This document shows, piece after piece, positions 1 to 9,773 of a DNA stretch of 64,000 nucleotides (position 1 is the first letter of the stretch; each line of letters opens with the position of its first letter). The position numbers and the translations under genes were made by a program. The notes under the pieces were generated by a model. That model had not been told where the DNA came from and did not search any database. It saw only the letters and a program-made list of their open reading frames with translations. This DNA comes from Panopea generosa (taxonomy: Eukaryota; Mollusca; Bivalvia; Adapedonta; Hiatellidae): NCBI GenBank assembly GCA_029582155.1, contig CM055908.1:19073406-19137405 (forward strand), in the 5' to 3' direction.

Positions 1-360
1 TATTGTTGCAGCATACGTTTGTTTTCACAGATGTTGTCTTCAAGTTATATTATTGCTTCGCAGAAAATTATGTATGTGATCATAATCGTCTATGCGATTG
101 CATCAATATAGCGTTAATAACCAATTAGAGCGTTTACATAACTTAGTAGTACCACTTGACCGAAGTTTCCCTGAATCAGACCACGTGATCTGCCAAAACA
201 GCTAACCATTGTAATCTCTGAAAACCAGCTTGCCGAAACAAATATGCGTAATTTGAATTTCTGTATTTTTAAGGTTGCGTCATAGTGGACGCACTGAACA
301 CACTTGATTGCGTCAAATGATATTTAATTGCGTCAAAAACGCAAGAAACGCGCTCTGGAG
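1..360. other. AT-rich stretch, nothing recognised
   Basis: No open frame, RNA-like fold or repeat was recognised here. Confidence 0.4.
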
Positions 361-850
361 AAAACTCTGGAACCGGTATATCAGATTTGTACATATTTGA
401 TATAAACTATCCATAAGTGTAGGGGTTTGATTGCAGATAAGAATTTAGGGGCTAAAATTTATAGGGGCCCTGTAAGGGGACTTAGAATTTTACATAGGGA
501 TACTGTGGGGAAACAGAAAATTCTCTTTTTTTTTCATTTATTCTGAAACCACTAGGCCAATTAAACTGAAACTTCACATGGATGTTTCTATTGCATAGGA
601 GACTATACAAAAGATTTATTTTTTCTATCTAAAATTTGAGATGGCCACCGTTATAGAAATATTCCAAAACTTAAAAAATCTTCTTCTCATGAACGGTCCA
701 ACAGATTTTCAAAATGTTTATGTAGTAATGATGACCAACTATAGATTTGTTAGATTTGTTCAAATGGTGTTCCTAGAGTTAAAAATGACCCCGCCCCGAT
801 GTTTCTACTGCATAGTAGAATTTCAAAAAGTGCTATGGCCACTCTGAGTC
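361..850 (+). repeat. Dispersed repeat 'C' (mollusc-type), copy 1
   Basis: Shares ordered blocks with 2560-3260, 16480-16620 and 16760-16960: a 'catatttgatataaa' block, then 'ggccctgtaagggg', then 'ttttacatagg', then 'gggaaa.ggaaaattct' followed by a T-run. The short open frame at 641-847 lies inside the repeat and shows no protein family signature. The element class is not determined; it has no visible terminal repeats or coding capacity. Confidence 0.6.
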
Positions 851-1360
851 AGTAGAGCGTCCTCTGACTGACTGTCTGACCTATTATGATGTAATTACTT
901 ACATATTGTATTTTATATGATTGTTTTTCTATCAAATTCTTTGATAATTTGAAATGTATTCTGTTTAATTTTCTATGACAATTTGTTTTCCAGGCAAGTC
1001 TTGTTTCAGAGTATGTTGGCGCGAAGGCCTGTGATACCATTCTGACTCATTTTGCTGGAGCTGCCAGCCAATTTGGCAGCTGCCAGCCAATTTGGCAACA
1101 CTGTGACGACTGTGTCATGAGCTGAACTACAGATTTAGTTTGGGTATGGAAGTCCCAGAGGATTACAAGTGAGTTGTTAGATTGTTGACTTTTTTTCATC
1201 AAGGAGTTGTATGATATAAACAACCTGAACATCATATACCACCAGTATAGTTCATGATGATTATTGTTTTTGCTTTTGTTTTCAAAGACATGAACTATTT
1301 CTACTAGTCAACAAGTTCTAAAAGGTTATTTGATATTGTACAATGTCTTGTAGTAATTTT
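851..1360. other. Intergenic; one 19-bp direct duplication
   Basis: Apart from two adjacent copies of a 19-bp word containing GCCAGCCAATTTGGCA (1062-1097), which is itself partly palindromic, nothing is recognised. Short open frames on the minus strand (849-1040, 1047-1235) have no family signature. Confidence 0.4.
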
Positions 1361-2330
1361 TTTGCCAAAACTCAAAGGTCAAGGTCACAATTTGAGTTTG
1401 GTTGAATACACTTTGAGTCTGTGTGAGATTTTGTGTCTGGCCTGTAACTTTGTCATGCATTAACTGATTTTATAAATACTTGTTATAAATGATCAACATA
1501 ACATGACAACGTGTTGCACTTAATACCCAAACTCCCACTTCAAAGGTCAAGGTCACAATTTAACTCCATTGACAACACTTTCAGTCATTTTGACATTTCT
1601 TGTCCAGTCTGTCATCTATGGATAAATTTTAAAAACACTTGGCTCAGTTGATTAACATGACATAATTAAGTGTGACATGTAAAACCCAGAACCTTTCCTC
1701 AAAGATCAAGGTCACACTTTCAATTTGATACTGTGTGTCTGGTCTGTGACTTTGCCTTTAACTTGTCTCAAATTATCAAGAGGACATGACGACTGTCATA
1801 AGTAAGACCTAGATCCATACCTCAGTGGTCAAGGTCACACTTTTAGTATGCATGACGACACTTTGAATCTGTTTGAGATTTCAAGTCCATCCTTTAACTT
1901 TATCATACATGGATGGATGTCAAAAACACTTGACTCAATTTATCAACAATTGATATGTAACTTTGTCTTACATTTAGGGATTTTAAAATAGCTTGACGCA
2001 AGTTATCAGCATGTCATGATGATATTTCAGCAGCATTTAACTGTTGAAATACCCAGACCATTACATCAGATGTCAAGGTTACACAAAGGTCAAGGTCACG
2101 CTTAAATGTAAAAAGAAAAATGAAATTGCATGTCTAGTCTGAAACATCAGTCCATTTCTCTTTATATTCATGGATACATTGCTACCTATTATAACATAAT
2201 TATATTATTATTTTTCAACGACCATTTGGGGGGCATGCGACACTTACCAGTGACATTTCTTGTTTATTTTATTTATCTCCAGAGCTCAGGAATTCAGCCA
2301 TATTTGGATTACCAAGGTGCATGTTGATGA
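1361..2330 (+). repeat. Dispersed repeat 'G' with internal AGGTCAAGGTCA tandem units
   Basis: A block of degenerate repeated units of roughly 120-170 bp. Each carries a conserved AGGTCAAGGTCAC core (near 1376, 1544, 1703, 1826 and 2087), followed by 'ttgag.ctgt' and 'ctgtaactttgtc' words. The block ends with a G-run and 'gacatttcttgtttat'. The same order of words occurs on the minus strand at 9774-10710, so the two blocks are inverted copies of one repeat type. The core is a direct repeat of the nuclear-receptor half-site AGGTCA with no spacer; whether it is used is unknown. Confidence 0.7.
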
Positions 2331-2559
2331 AGATCTGACAGCGAAGATCCAATTTGGGTGATTCGAAAGTGCAATGAAAGGAGTATGAAATATATTGGAG
2401 CTTGGCTAAACAGTTTATATTTCAATTTATACTGTTTTACAGATTAGATAATACGCTCTTAACATGTGATAGTGCAGGCCAATATCAATATGCTTTGATA
2501 TATACATGAACTTTCATGTTGAGTATAAATACTCGTATTAATCTTCTTAAGAACTGAAT
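2331..2559. other. Spacer, nothing recognised
   Basis: No feature was recognised between the two repeat blocks. Confidence 0.3.
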
Positions 2560-3260
2560 ACCAAAAATGGTTCATATTTGGTATAAATGATTCCTATGAG
2601 AAGGGCTTTCAAGTGTTTGAAAATAAAAGGACTAGGGTCCATTGGTGCACAGGAAGTGGGCTTGTTTTACATATAAATACTATGGGAAAACGGAAATTTC
2701 TATTTTTCTCATATTTTAGGTAGTAACTCAATCGTCTTGATGTCTGGATTTTTGTTGTTTTTCTCATTTGTTAGATATTAATTACTTTTGATTATATTGA
2801 TATCAGGATCCTTGTTAAGTCATAACAGTTGAGACCTGGTCCTTTAAAGGGTATGTAATATCCACAAGTGGTCAGCAGGGACCCATAAAAGGATAAAATT
2901 GAGAAATTTAAAAAAATCTTCTCAAGAACTGATTAAACACTATTAATAGGGATTTGAACTTTGTTTAAATAAAACTGCTATAGTATACAGGATGTTAAAA
3001 TAAAACTGCTAAAGTTTACAGGAGCCCTGTAAAGAGAGTTTGATTTATATTCCATTCAATTTTAGTTATCATTTTAGTAATCTTGTGTTTGAACAAATAT
3101 TTAATAAATTAACATAATAAGTCATTACAGTAGTTCTAATATAAGGGATTTAATATTCAAGAGGTCAGCAAGGCCCAAAAAGGGATAAAATTGTTAAAAT
3201 TTCAGAAATATTCTTCAGAATTTCTTTTTACATAGGAGCACTTATATGTGAAAACAGTGA
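2560..3260 (+). repeat. Dispersed repeat 'C', degenerate partial units
   Basis: Contains 'ttcatatttggtataaatga', 'ttttacatataaatactatgggaaaa', 'ggtcagcagggaccc' and 'ggagccctgtaaagagagtttgatttat', in the order seen in the other C copies. The 'aaaagggataaaatt' block occurs twice (near 2888 and 3178), so the unit is at least partly duplicated. A related block recurs near 4080-4180. Confidence 0.55.
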
Positions 3261-3282
3261 ATTTTCATTTTAGCTTGACTAT

Positions 3283-3900
3283 TTGAAGAATAAGGAGGGC
3301 TATTCTACTTGCCCAAGCGTCGCAGTTGGCGTCAAACCTTGGTTAAAATTTTGCATGTATGGCTGTAACTCGTCAATCACTGGATGTATTTGCATTAAAC
3401 TTCACACAATACATCGCAATCGTCAAACTATTACAATAAATAGGTTAGATAACTCATGCTTGAATATAATGCAAATTATGGCCCTTGGTTAACATAGAAA
3501 TGCTGGTTAAAGTTTTCTTACAAGTACCATATCTCACCACTGATGTTTTGTGTGAAACTTCATACAAAACATCCCAGTCATCACACCTACCACAAGATAA
3601 CTCTTGCTTAAATATAATGCAAATGATGGCCCTTGTTTGACTTAAAAATTCTGGTTAAAGTTTTGCATGCAAGTACCATCAAGTCCATATCTCACCGTCC
3701 ACTCAATGCATTTGATAGAAACTTTATGTAAAGTTTAATTTGCATTTATAAAATGAAAGTGGGGTCTTGTCAGATTTTTTTTTACAAATTATAGTCCTAC
3801 TGAGTTATTGATATTGACTTAGGTATGGTTCAAGTTTATTTCTAAGCAGTCACTACTGCATGCTTTGGATTGAAACTTATATAAGGTTTAGCAGTATATT
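3283..3900 (+). repeat. Degenerate tandem repeat, unit about 150 bp
   Basis: The words 'atataatgcaaat.atggccctt' (3465 and 3613), 'ctggttaaagtttt' (3502 and 3651) and 'tgaaactt' plus 'atatctcacc' recur about 148 bp apart. The open frame 3283-3492 lies inside the repeat and is not considered a gene. Confidence 0.6.
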
Positions 3901-4059
3901 AATGAGCAGTTAAGTGAGACAACTCTTGTTTACTTGGATTGGTCATCAGTCTCAAAGTTTGTAGTTCTTTGACGGATGATTTTGATAGTCAAAGGCACTG
4001 TGTTATTGACTGCTTTTATTATCTATTTAAGAGATTATTTTAATTATATTGAAATGTGA

Positions 4060-4500
4060 AGTATTATGTAGTCACTACAGTTAAGACTAGGTCCTTGATT
4101 ACAGTACAGGGAATTTATTATCCAAAAAGGGTACAATTATGAAATTTACAAAATTATCTTTTCGTGAGCTGATCAGTTTCTAGCTGTGCCAAAGACCAGC
4201 ATTTATGTCATTGTAAATTGTCCGTCGTCCGTCCATCCTTCTGTTAAACTTTTTCTTCTAGACGCAATAGCACCTTCAATTTTCAGTGAATCTGCACAGC
4301 AGTTATAAAACTACAAGATTTCGAACAAGTTATTGAACCAGCGTGATTGACCTCAGATGCCTGCCATAGGGCTTATACGCACATTTTAAGTAAAATTTTA
4401 AAAAACAGATTTTCTGAAAATTCAAGGCCTACACCTTAGATATTTTACATGTAGCATCTTTTGTCAGTAGATTCAGGTTCTCTTGGGCCTCTTGTTTGTC
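4060..4500 (+). repeat. Dispersed repeat fragments
   Basis: 4060-4180 resembles part of repeat C ('gggtacaattatgaaattt' block). 4200-4500 starts with 'gtccgtcgtccgtccatc' and ends in 'gggcctcttgttt', a word order typical of anonymous mollusc dispersed repeats. That attribution is from memory of such genomes and was not tested. Confidence 0.35.
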
Positions 4501-4596
4501 TATTACCCATCTGGCCATCAATGATTTCTTCTCTGAAACCACTGATTGTTATCCTTAATCAATAAAATCAACTTGTGCATATAAACAGCATACAAC

Positions 4597-4725
4597 AACA
4601 AATGACAATGAGGCATAATGTTGTATATCAATCATCATGGAGACTAGCCGGATGGGGATTCAAACTCACAACCCAGATTTGATAGTCAAACTTACTACCG
4701 ACTGAGCAGCTAACAGGGACAGGCT
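4597..4725 (-). mobile_element. tRNA-derived SINE, family B, 3'-truncated
   Basis: On the minus strand this reads as a tRNA-like head with a box A-like 'TAGCTGCTCAGTCGGTAG' and a box B-like 'GAGTTTGAATCCCC', followed by 'ATGATGATTGATATACAACA'. The same head and body occur at 6700-6974 (minus) and 57660-57961 (plus). This copy keeps the head and the first part of the body only. Confidence 0.75.
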
Positions 4726-5317
4726 ACCTTAGTAAACTTAAAAATGTTTTTGAGACTGCAATTTTGCATATTCTCTATGATGCTCGGTCGTTCATTTTGA
4801 TTTACGACCTTGAAGTAAGAATTGTTATATTTATTGAAGCCCTGATAGATATATCATCATAATGCAGGGTCAGACTCGGTGCGACATATTGCAGGTCTCT
4901 ATGGAGCCCTTTAAAGATTTTTATTTTGCGTCTCCCGACAGCAGATCAGATATAAAAACAATAAAAAAGCAGTCCATTCGCACCTTAATCAGGCTAGGTC
5001 AGACTAAGTCCTGTGTAGCTGATATATCTATCTACTCATACTGCAACAACCTATTGCAAGGATTACGTGTAAATGCATACCGTATGATCATTTGAACCTA
5101 AACAGCGGAAGCACAGGGGCTTGTAAATACCAGGAGGGGGGTCTTCATAGAACTTTTTGTACTGTTTTTTTTATGGGTGTGGGGGTGATTGGAGGTATTT
5201 GCTAGCAAGGAATTATATAGACTCCTTACAAGTCCTTGTTGCTAGGCACCATACGCCTGTGTTTATATATATCATGTTCAAAGGTACATTTACTACCAGA
5301 ACAAATTACGACATTTA
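4726..5317. other. Intergenic, nothing recognised
   Basis: The open frame at 4862-5095 (77 residues) has no recognisable family signature and no supporting splice or promoter context. Not called as a gene. Confidence 0.35.
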
Positions 5318-5625
5318 AAGATCATGAATGAATGAGGTTTTACGGCGTACCAACACATTAACGGTTATCCGACGCCAGCAGAAAGGAAGATTCCAGGTTC
5401 ACTCTACATGTACAAAAAAAAACAAAAAACAAATTAACATACAGAATAAAAAAATACACGAACAAATGAATATGCAGAATGAACCTAGAACCTTGATACC
5501 TGCAGAGTTTCAGCAATTTCTATCGTATTACTCAAACTGTCGCTTCCTACAACATGCAGGGGCCACAGTGATCCTATTCTTGTCATACTCGTATGGCTCC
5601 CTGGAACCACACAGGGATTGATAAT
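5318..5625 (+). repeat. Possible SINE or dispersed repeat fragment
   Basis: Starts with 'aatgaggttttacggcgtac' and continues into 'atccgacgccagcagaaagg', resembling the 'cgtcgcaccgacac' blocks common in mollusc interspersed repeats. No second copy exists in this window, so this is a weak call. The 97-residue open frame through it is not considered a gene. Confidence 0.25.
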
Positions 5626-5884
5626 TCAACTACAATAGTGAACATGAAAAATGATAAAATGCACCCATTCGGAGGATTCCTTCCCATCTGCATAGATCGA
5701 CAATGGTTCTATTATTAGCCAGAACCACATGGCTTTAAAGATCATGCATCAGGAATTGGAGCTTCGGATCAAACGGTGACCATTATATAAAATAATTTGA
5801 TTCTATGCTACCTACTCGTTTTTGTGACCATAAGGTTCAGAAAATCACAAAACCAAAATCATTTGCAGTTAGCCAAACCACTCA

Positions 5885-6020
5885 TGTTAGATGTTGGGAG
5901 TTCCATCCACAGCTTGACCCAACGCCTCTCAAAAAACAACACTGGGTAATTCTACCCATCAAGCAGATTCAAGATTGATGCATATAAGCTAGGAGCTTTC
6001 TTCGCAATCCAGCTAAAACA
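5885..6020 (+). mobile_element. SINE family A, degenerate 5'-truncated copy
   Basis: Carries the family A body and tail: 'cgcctctcaaaaaacaac', then 'catataagct', 'gagctttctt', 'aatccagctaaaa'. It aligns in order with the fuller copy at 37240-37420. The tRNA-like head is eroded. Confidence 0.65.
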
Positions 6021-6250
6021 ATAGTATAAACTTGTGACACTGAGCACTGCCGCACTTGTTTTTTGCTGCAGACATATGGTATGAAACCCCACTCACGAGT
6101 TCGGCTATCCTCGTAATGCTGAACCCCAAGAGAGGAAGCTTCTAGTATACTTTTTAAATTCTTTGGTATGACCCGCTTGGGGATCAAACCCACGGCCTTC
6201 GGTATGCCAGGTGATAGCTCTACCTTTAGACCATAGCCGCGGTTTGAATT
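6021..6250 (-). mobile_element. tRNA-headed SINE-like element
   Basis: On the minus strand, 6240-6171 reads GCGGCTATGGTCTAAAGGTA at the box A position and GTGGGTTTGATCCCC at box B, about 35 bases apart, as in a tRNA-derived head. The body extends left towards 6025 and meets the family A tail. It is not a functional tRNA gene because the acceptor arms do not pair. Confidence 0.5.
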
Positions 6251-6616
6251 GTAGAGAAAATTTACAGTGAAACTAAGTGACCTCAGCAGGAACTTGGAAC
6301 TCATGCCTACTAAAATATAAATTATGTATTCAACAGTATTTTTAGTGGTTAATACAAATACACAGTCATGTGCTTCACATTTTAGAGTATGTTGATTACT
6401 TTTTGTAATATCGTGTCACAGAAGGATGATTTTGGTTGGAGAATTTTGATCACTGAAATTTTAAGGTGGGAAGTGGGGTCAGAAACTTTATTGATTTTTT
6501 TTGTCCACGAGATATGAACTAACTGTTTAAAATGTGCAAAATGTACAATTTAAGTGACATTAAGATTCATGTTAACTATTGAAGCGACTTGTCATGAGCT
6601 CTAAATGAGACAATAG

Positions 6617-7090
6617 GTTTTACTAATTTATCTTAGATGTATTGGGAAGAAAGCTTCGCTCCATATATGAATTGCACTTGTGTCTGCTTCCTGGGTAGAT
6701 TGATTGATTGATTGATTGAATATTTATCATCATTTTTATGCCATCGAGGGCTAACAGACGATCAATTAACCTTACCACTGCTTCCTCGGATTAACCAGTA
6801 CTCGAGTACACCCCATCTCCACAAGTAACTGATAACTTTCCCACTTGAATCAGTGGTGAGAGACGAATGATAATGAGACACAATATCGTATATCAATCAT
6901 CATGGAGACTGTTGCCGGGCGGGGATTCAAACCCACGATTGATAGACGCGTAACCGACTGAGGTAATCGGGCCTGGCTCCTGGGTAGAACAAGTACTGAG
7001 GGTTAATTTTTGAAAGGCATCCGGTCGAATTGGGGATCAAACCTGCAACCTCTAGCATGAGTAGCCAGCACTATCCACTACACTACCACC
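6617..7090 (-). mobile_element. SINE family A, split by a SINE B insertion
   Basis: Minus-strand family A copy. The head lies at 7090-6989, with GGTAGTGTAGTGGATAGTG and box B-like GCAGGTTTGATCCCC. The body word 'tacccaggagcc' then leads into the inserted SINE B. The A tail resumes at 6699 ('tacccaggaagcagac ... agctttctt') and ends near 6617. Removing 6700-6974 restores a continuous family A element like the one at 37240. Confidence 0.75.
6700..6974 (-). mobile_element. SINE family B, full-length, nested in SINE A
   Basis: On the minus strand this has the tRNA-like head (TTACCTCAGTCGGTTACGCG, box B GTGGGTTTGAATCCCC), the common body 'catgatgattgatatacga', an internal 'gttatcagttacttgtgg' segment and a 3' tail of ATTG/ATCA tetranucleotide repeats. 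It is flanked by 14-bp target-site duplications, gcttcctgggtaga (6686-6699) and ggctcctgggtaga (6975-6988), which lie inside the host SINE A. Confidence 0.85.
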
Positions 7091-7223
7091 TGCTTAAAAT
7101 GTAACCAACTGGTAGACTGTTGAGGTTAGAGGTTAAGTCACATAATATAGAAAATTGTATGTATGTCTGGTCTGTAAATGTGCCATTACACTCACTGCAA
7201 CAAAGTACTGGTTTCATATTGAT

Positions 7224-7331
7224 TGGGAGTACTGAGTGTTGATTTTTGAAAAGCATTGGGTTGAGTTGGATATCAAACCCGCAACATCTGTTGTGAGCAG
7301 CCAACACTATCCGCTACACTACCGCCCACAT
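7224..7331 (-). mobile_element. SINE family A head, second tandem copy
   Basis: Reads on the minus strand as GGCGGTAGTGTAGCGGATAG with box B-like GCGGGTTTGATATCC, about 80% like 7090-6989. The sequence beyond each head also matches (aaaatg, 'gtagactgttgag', 'aaaggttaa', then 'gtctg..aatttgccactgtac'). A unit of roughly 200 bp holding the SINE head and its flank was therefore tandemly duplicated; the second flank is now split by the Tc1 element. Confidence 0.6.
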
Positions 7332-7400
7332 AAAATGAGATCTTCGGTAAACTGTTGAGATCACACTAAAAGGTTAAATAGCTTAAATGATTTTAATATA

Positions 7401-8881
7401 CTAGCGGAAAAAAGAAACTGTGCATGTGTAAAATGTTCATATATCGCTCAAATCTTGAAACTTTACACAGGTAAGTTGTGTATCCCTCTCGGCCATTTAC
7501 ACTAGTCAGTGCATGAGTTGCACGGGTAGTTTGTCTGTCTGGCCAACGTCTTCGTTTTCACGTTTTTTTTCGGCCAGCAGTCAATCGCAAACACGTTTGT
7601 CACCTAAACCTGTTTAAAAGCATAGTGTTGATACCTGTAAGACACAAAACCAGCATAATTTTGAAAAACGTCTTTGATACGCCATGCCAAGGTTGATGAA
7701 ACTGACTGATGCCGCGCCGTAGGCATGATTAAAGCTGGTGTACGTCATACTGACGTTGCCAGACAATTTGGTGTGCACCGAAATACTGTAAACGCCTTGT
7801 GGAGACGGTACCAACAGTTTGGGACCACCAGAGACCGGCCTCGGTCAGGAGTCCACGCGTAACGTCTAATCGCCAGGATACGTACATCCGGGTCGTTCAT
7901 CCCCGTGAACGACTCAGAACTGCTACTTTGACGGCTAGAAGTATTCCTGGCCTTAGAAGAATTAGTCCTCGAACGGTACGTAATCGATTACTTGAACGAA
8001 ACATACGTCCACGACGTCCAGCCATACATCCTGTTCTCCAGCAACGTCATCGTGTAGCACGTTATGCCTGGTGTAGAAGACACATACACTTCATGCAACA
8101 GGACTGGGCACGTGTTCTTTTCACGGATGAGTCCAAGTTTCATCTCGACAGCAGCGACGGTCGTTCTAGAGTGTACCGTCGTGTTGGCGAACGTTTCCAT
8201 GACAGTTGTGTGATTCAACGACGTCCATTAGGCGGAGGTAGTGTCGTGTGGTATGGCATCTCATCCCATGGCAGAACAGCAATTGTGGTTGTTGACGGCA
8301 CACTTACAGGCATCAGATACCGTGACGAAATCATACGGCCTCACGTCCTTCCATTTGTGCATCAACGTAACGTCACGCTGCAACAGGATAACGGTCGCCC
8401 GCACGTCGCGCGGGTCGTCACCGACTTCTTGATCCAGAACAATGTGAATGTGCTGCCCTGGCCTGCAATGTCACCGGATATGTCGCCTATAGAACACGTG
8501 TGGGATGAGATGCAGCGTCGCTTACGTCGCCTCCAAAATCAGCCGTTGACGTTACCTGACCTGTCACGTGGCCTTGTGAGAATCTGGAATGGTATTTCCA
8601 AGGCATTTTTCAGCACACTTGTCGCATCAATGAGGCGCCGTTGCAAAGCATGCATCGATTCCAATGGTGGACATACACGGTATTGATGAGATGAACTTTG
8701 TTAAGAGAACGTCTCTGAAAACTGATCTCTATCCAAGACGCTGCTGATGCAATAACCATATCAATTAAGCTGGTGTTAAATAAAGGTCAGATAAAACCCT
8801 GTTGAACATTTTTTGGCGATTTCTTATATATCTCCCAAGTTATAGCATATCATACCCATGCACAGTTTTTTTTTCCGCTAG
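7401..8881 (+). mobile_element. Tc1-type DNA transposon, 1481 bp, complete ends
   Basis: Perfect outer ends CTAGCGGAAAAAA (7401) and its reverse complement (ending 8881) continue as 'aaactgtgcatg' on both sides, giving terminal inverted repeats of about 26 bp. The element is bounded by TA dinucleotides (7399-7400, 8882-8883), the target site typical of the Tc1/mariner superfamily. It carries one transposase reading frame on the plus strand with three lesions. It interrupts the second unit of a small SINE-containing tandem duplication: flank words before 7400 continue after 8883. Confidence 0.93.
7684..8686 (+). pseudogene. Tc1-like DD34E transposase, frame-broken
   Basis: The transposase cuts and re-inserts the element by recognising its terminal repeats. 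The open part (in frame from about 7848 to 8686) has the catalytic triad: D in LFTDESKF (about 8126), D in LQQDNGRPH (about 8387) and E in SPIEHVWDEM (about 8492). There are 34 residues between the second D and E, hence DD34E. Upstream, in a different frame, lies a helix-turn-helix segment (DVARQFGVHRNTVNALWRRY, 7742-7801) followed by TTRDRPRSG. Reading from the likely start at 7684 there is one lost base near 7696, a TGA at 7708 where the family usually has arginine, and one lost base near 7851. The annotated-style start at 7799 is out of frame with the N-terminal domain and spurious. The catalytic half is intact, so decay is recent. The element is presumably immobile without transposase supplied in trans. 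Confidence 0.9.
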
Positions 8882-8883
8882 TA

Positions 8884-9060
8884 TATATGTCGCATTATAT
8901 AGGAAGTGATATTTATGGTTGTCTGTAATTTTGCCACTGTACCCACTGCAACAAAGATGTAGTGAAGTATACCAGACTGGTTTCATAATGACCATCCATA
9001 GATAAAAAATATCTAGCCTGTACTCCATTTCTTGATACACGGATCTTTTAAATTTTCCGT
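8884..9060. repeat. Continuation of the duplicated SINE A flank
   Basis: The segment 'gccactgtacccactgcaac' through 'actggtttcat' near 8935-8985 matches 'gccattacactcactgcaac ... actggtttcat' at 7180-7216. It is the remainder of the second duplication unit, displaced by the Tc1 insertion. Confidence 0.55.
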
Positions 9061-9061
9061 A

Positions 9062-9608
9062 GTTGTTGCCAATGGATATTAATTAAAAGAGTGTACAATT
9101 ATTGAATATTTTTTTCCAATTGTGGGTTTATTCAAGTGTGCTTCATGGTGACAGTTTAAATTTTACAAATTTAACATTTAAAAGCAAACATTTAGAAGCT
9201 AGAATTACTCTTAAGATTTAAATAAAACATGATTGTAAACTTCATAATTAATGATATTTTATACCAAACATTCAAAACAAAAGTCTACTTCATTGCTCAA
9301 TCAAAAGCCTTTATGTGAAAATTAATGGAAGTTGTTGCCAATGGATATTAATTAAAAGAGTGTACAATTATTGAATATTTTTTTCCAATTGTGGGTTTAT
9401 TCAAGTGTGCTTCATGGTGACAGTTTAAATTTTACAAATTTAACATTTAAAAGCAAACATTTAGAAGCTAGAATTACTCTTAAGATTTAAATAAAACATG
9501 ATTGTAAACTTCATAATTAATGATATAATGATATTTTATACCAAACATTCAAAACAAAAGTCTACTTCATTGCTCAATCAAAAGCCTTTATGTGAAAATT
9601 AATGGAAG
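9062..9608. repeat. Near-identical tandem duplication, 269 bp x 2
   Basis: 9062-9330 and 9331-9608 are essentially identical, from 'gttgttgccaatggatatta' to 'aaaattaatggaa'. The only clear difference is an 8-bp insertion in the second copy, which duplicates 'atgatata' (about 9521-9530). The unit contains no open frame. It is either a very recent duplication or an assembly artefact. Confidence 0.9.
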
Positions 9609-9773
9609 CCTATCAGTTTGTCCAATGTCAGACTTGAACTGACATCTCACTCCTAGGAGTTTGTACTTTATTGTACTACAAAGTCTTTCTCCCGGATAGA
9701 CTTCCTATGTCAATCTAAAAAAATAAGTATTACTTCTTTCCTGTATATAATATTATATAATTTCTATAATAAA

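Noticed and set aside
7799..7850. Start of the 295-residue transposase at 7799
   Set aside because: The first about 16 residues are out of frame with the conserved DNA-binding domain upstream; the true frame is joined only after the lost base near 7851.
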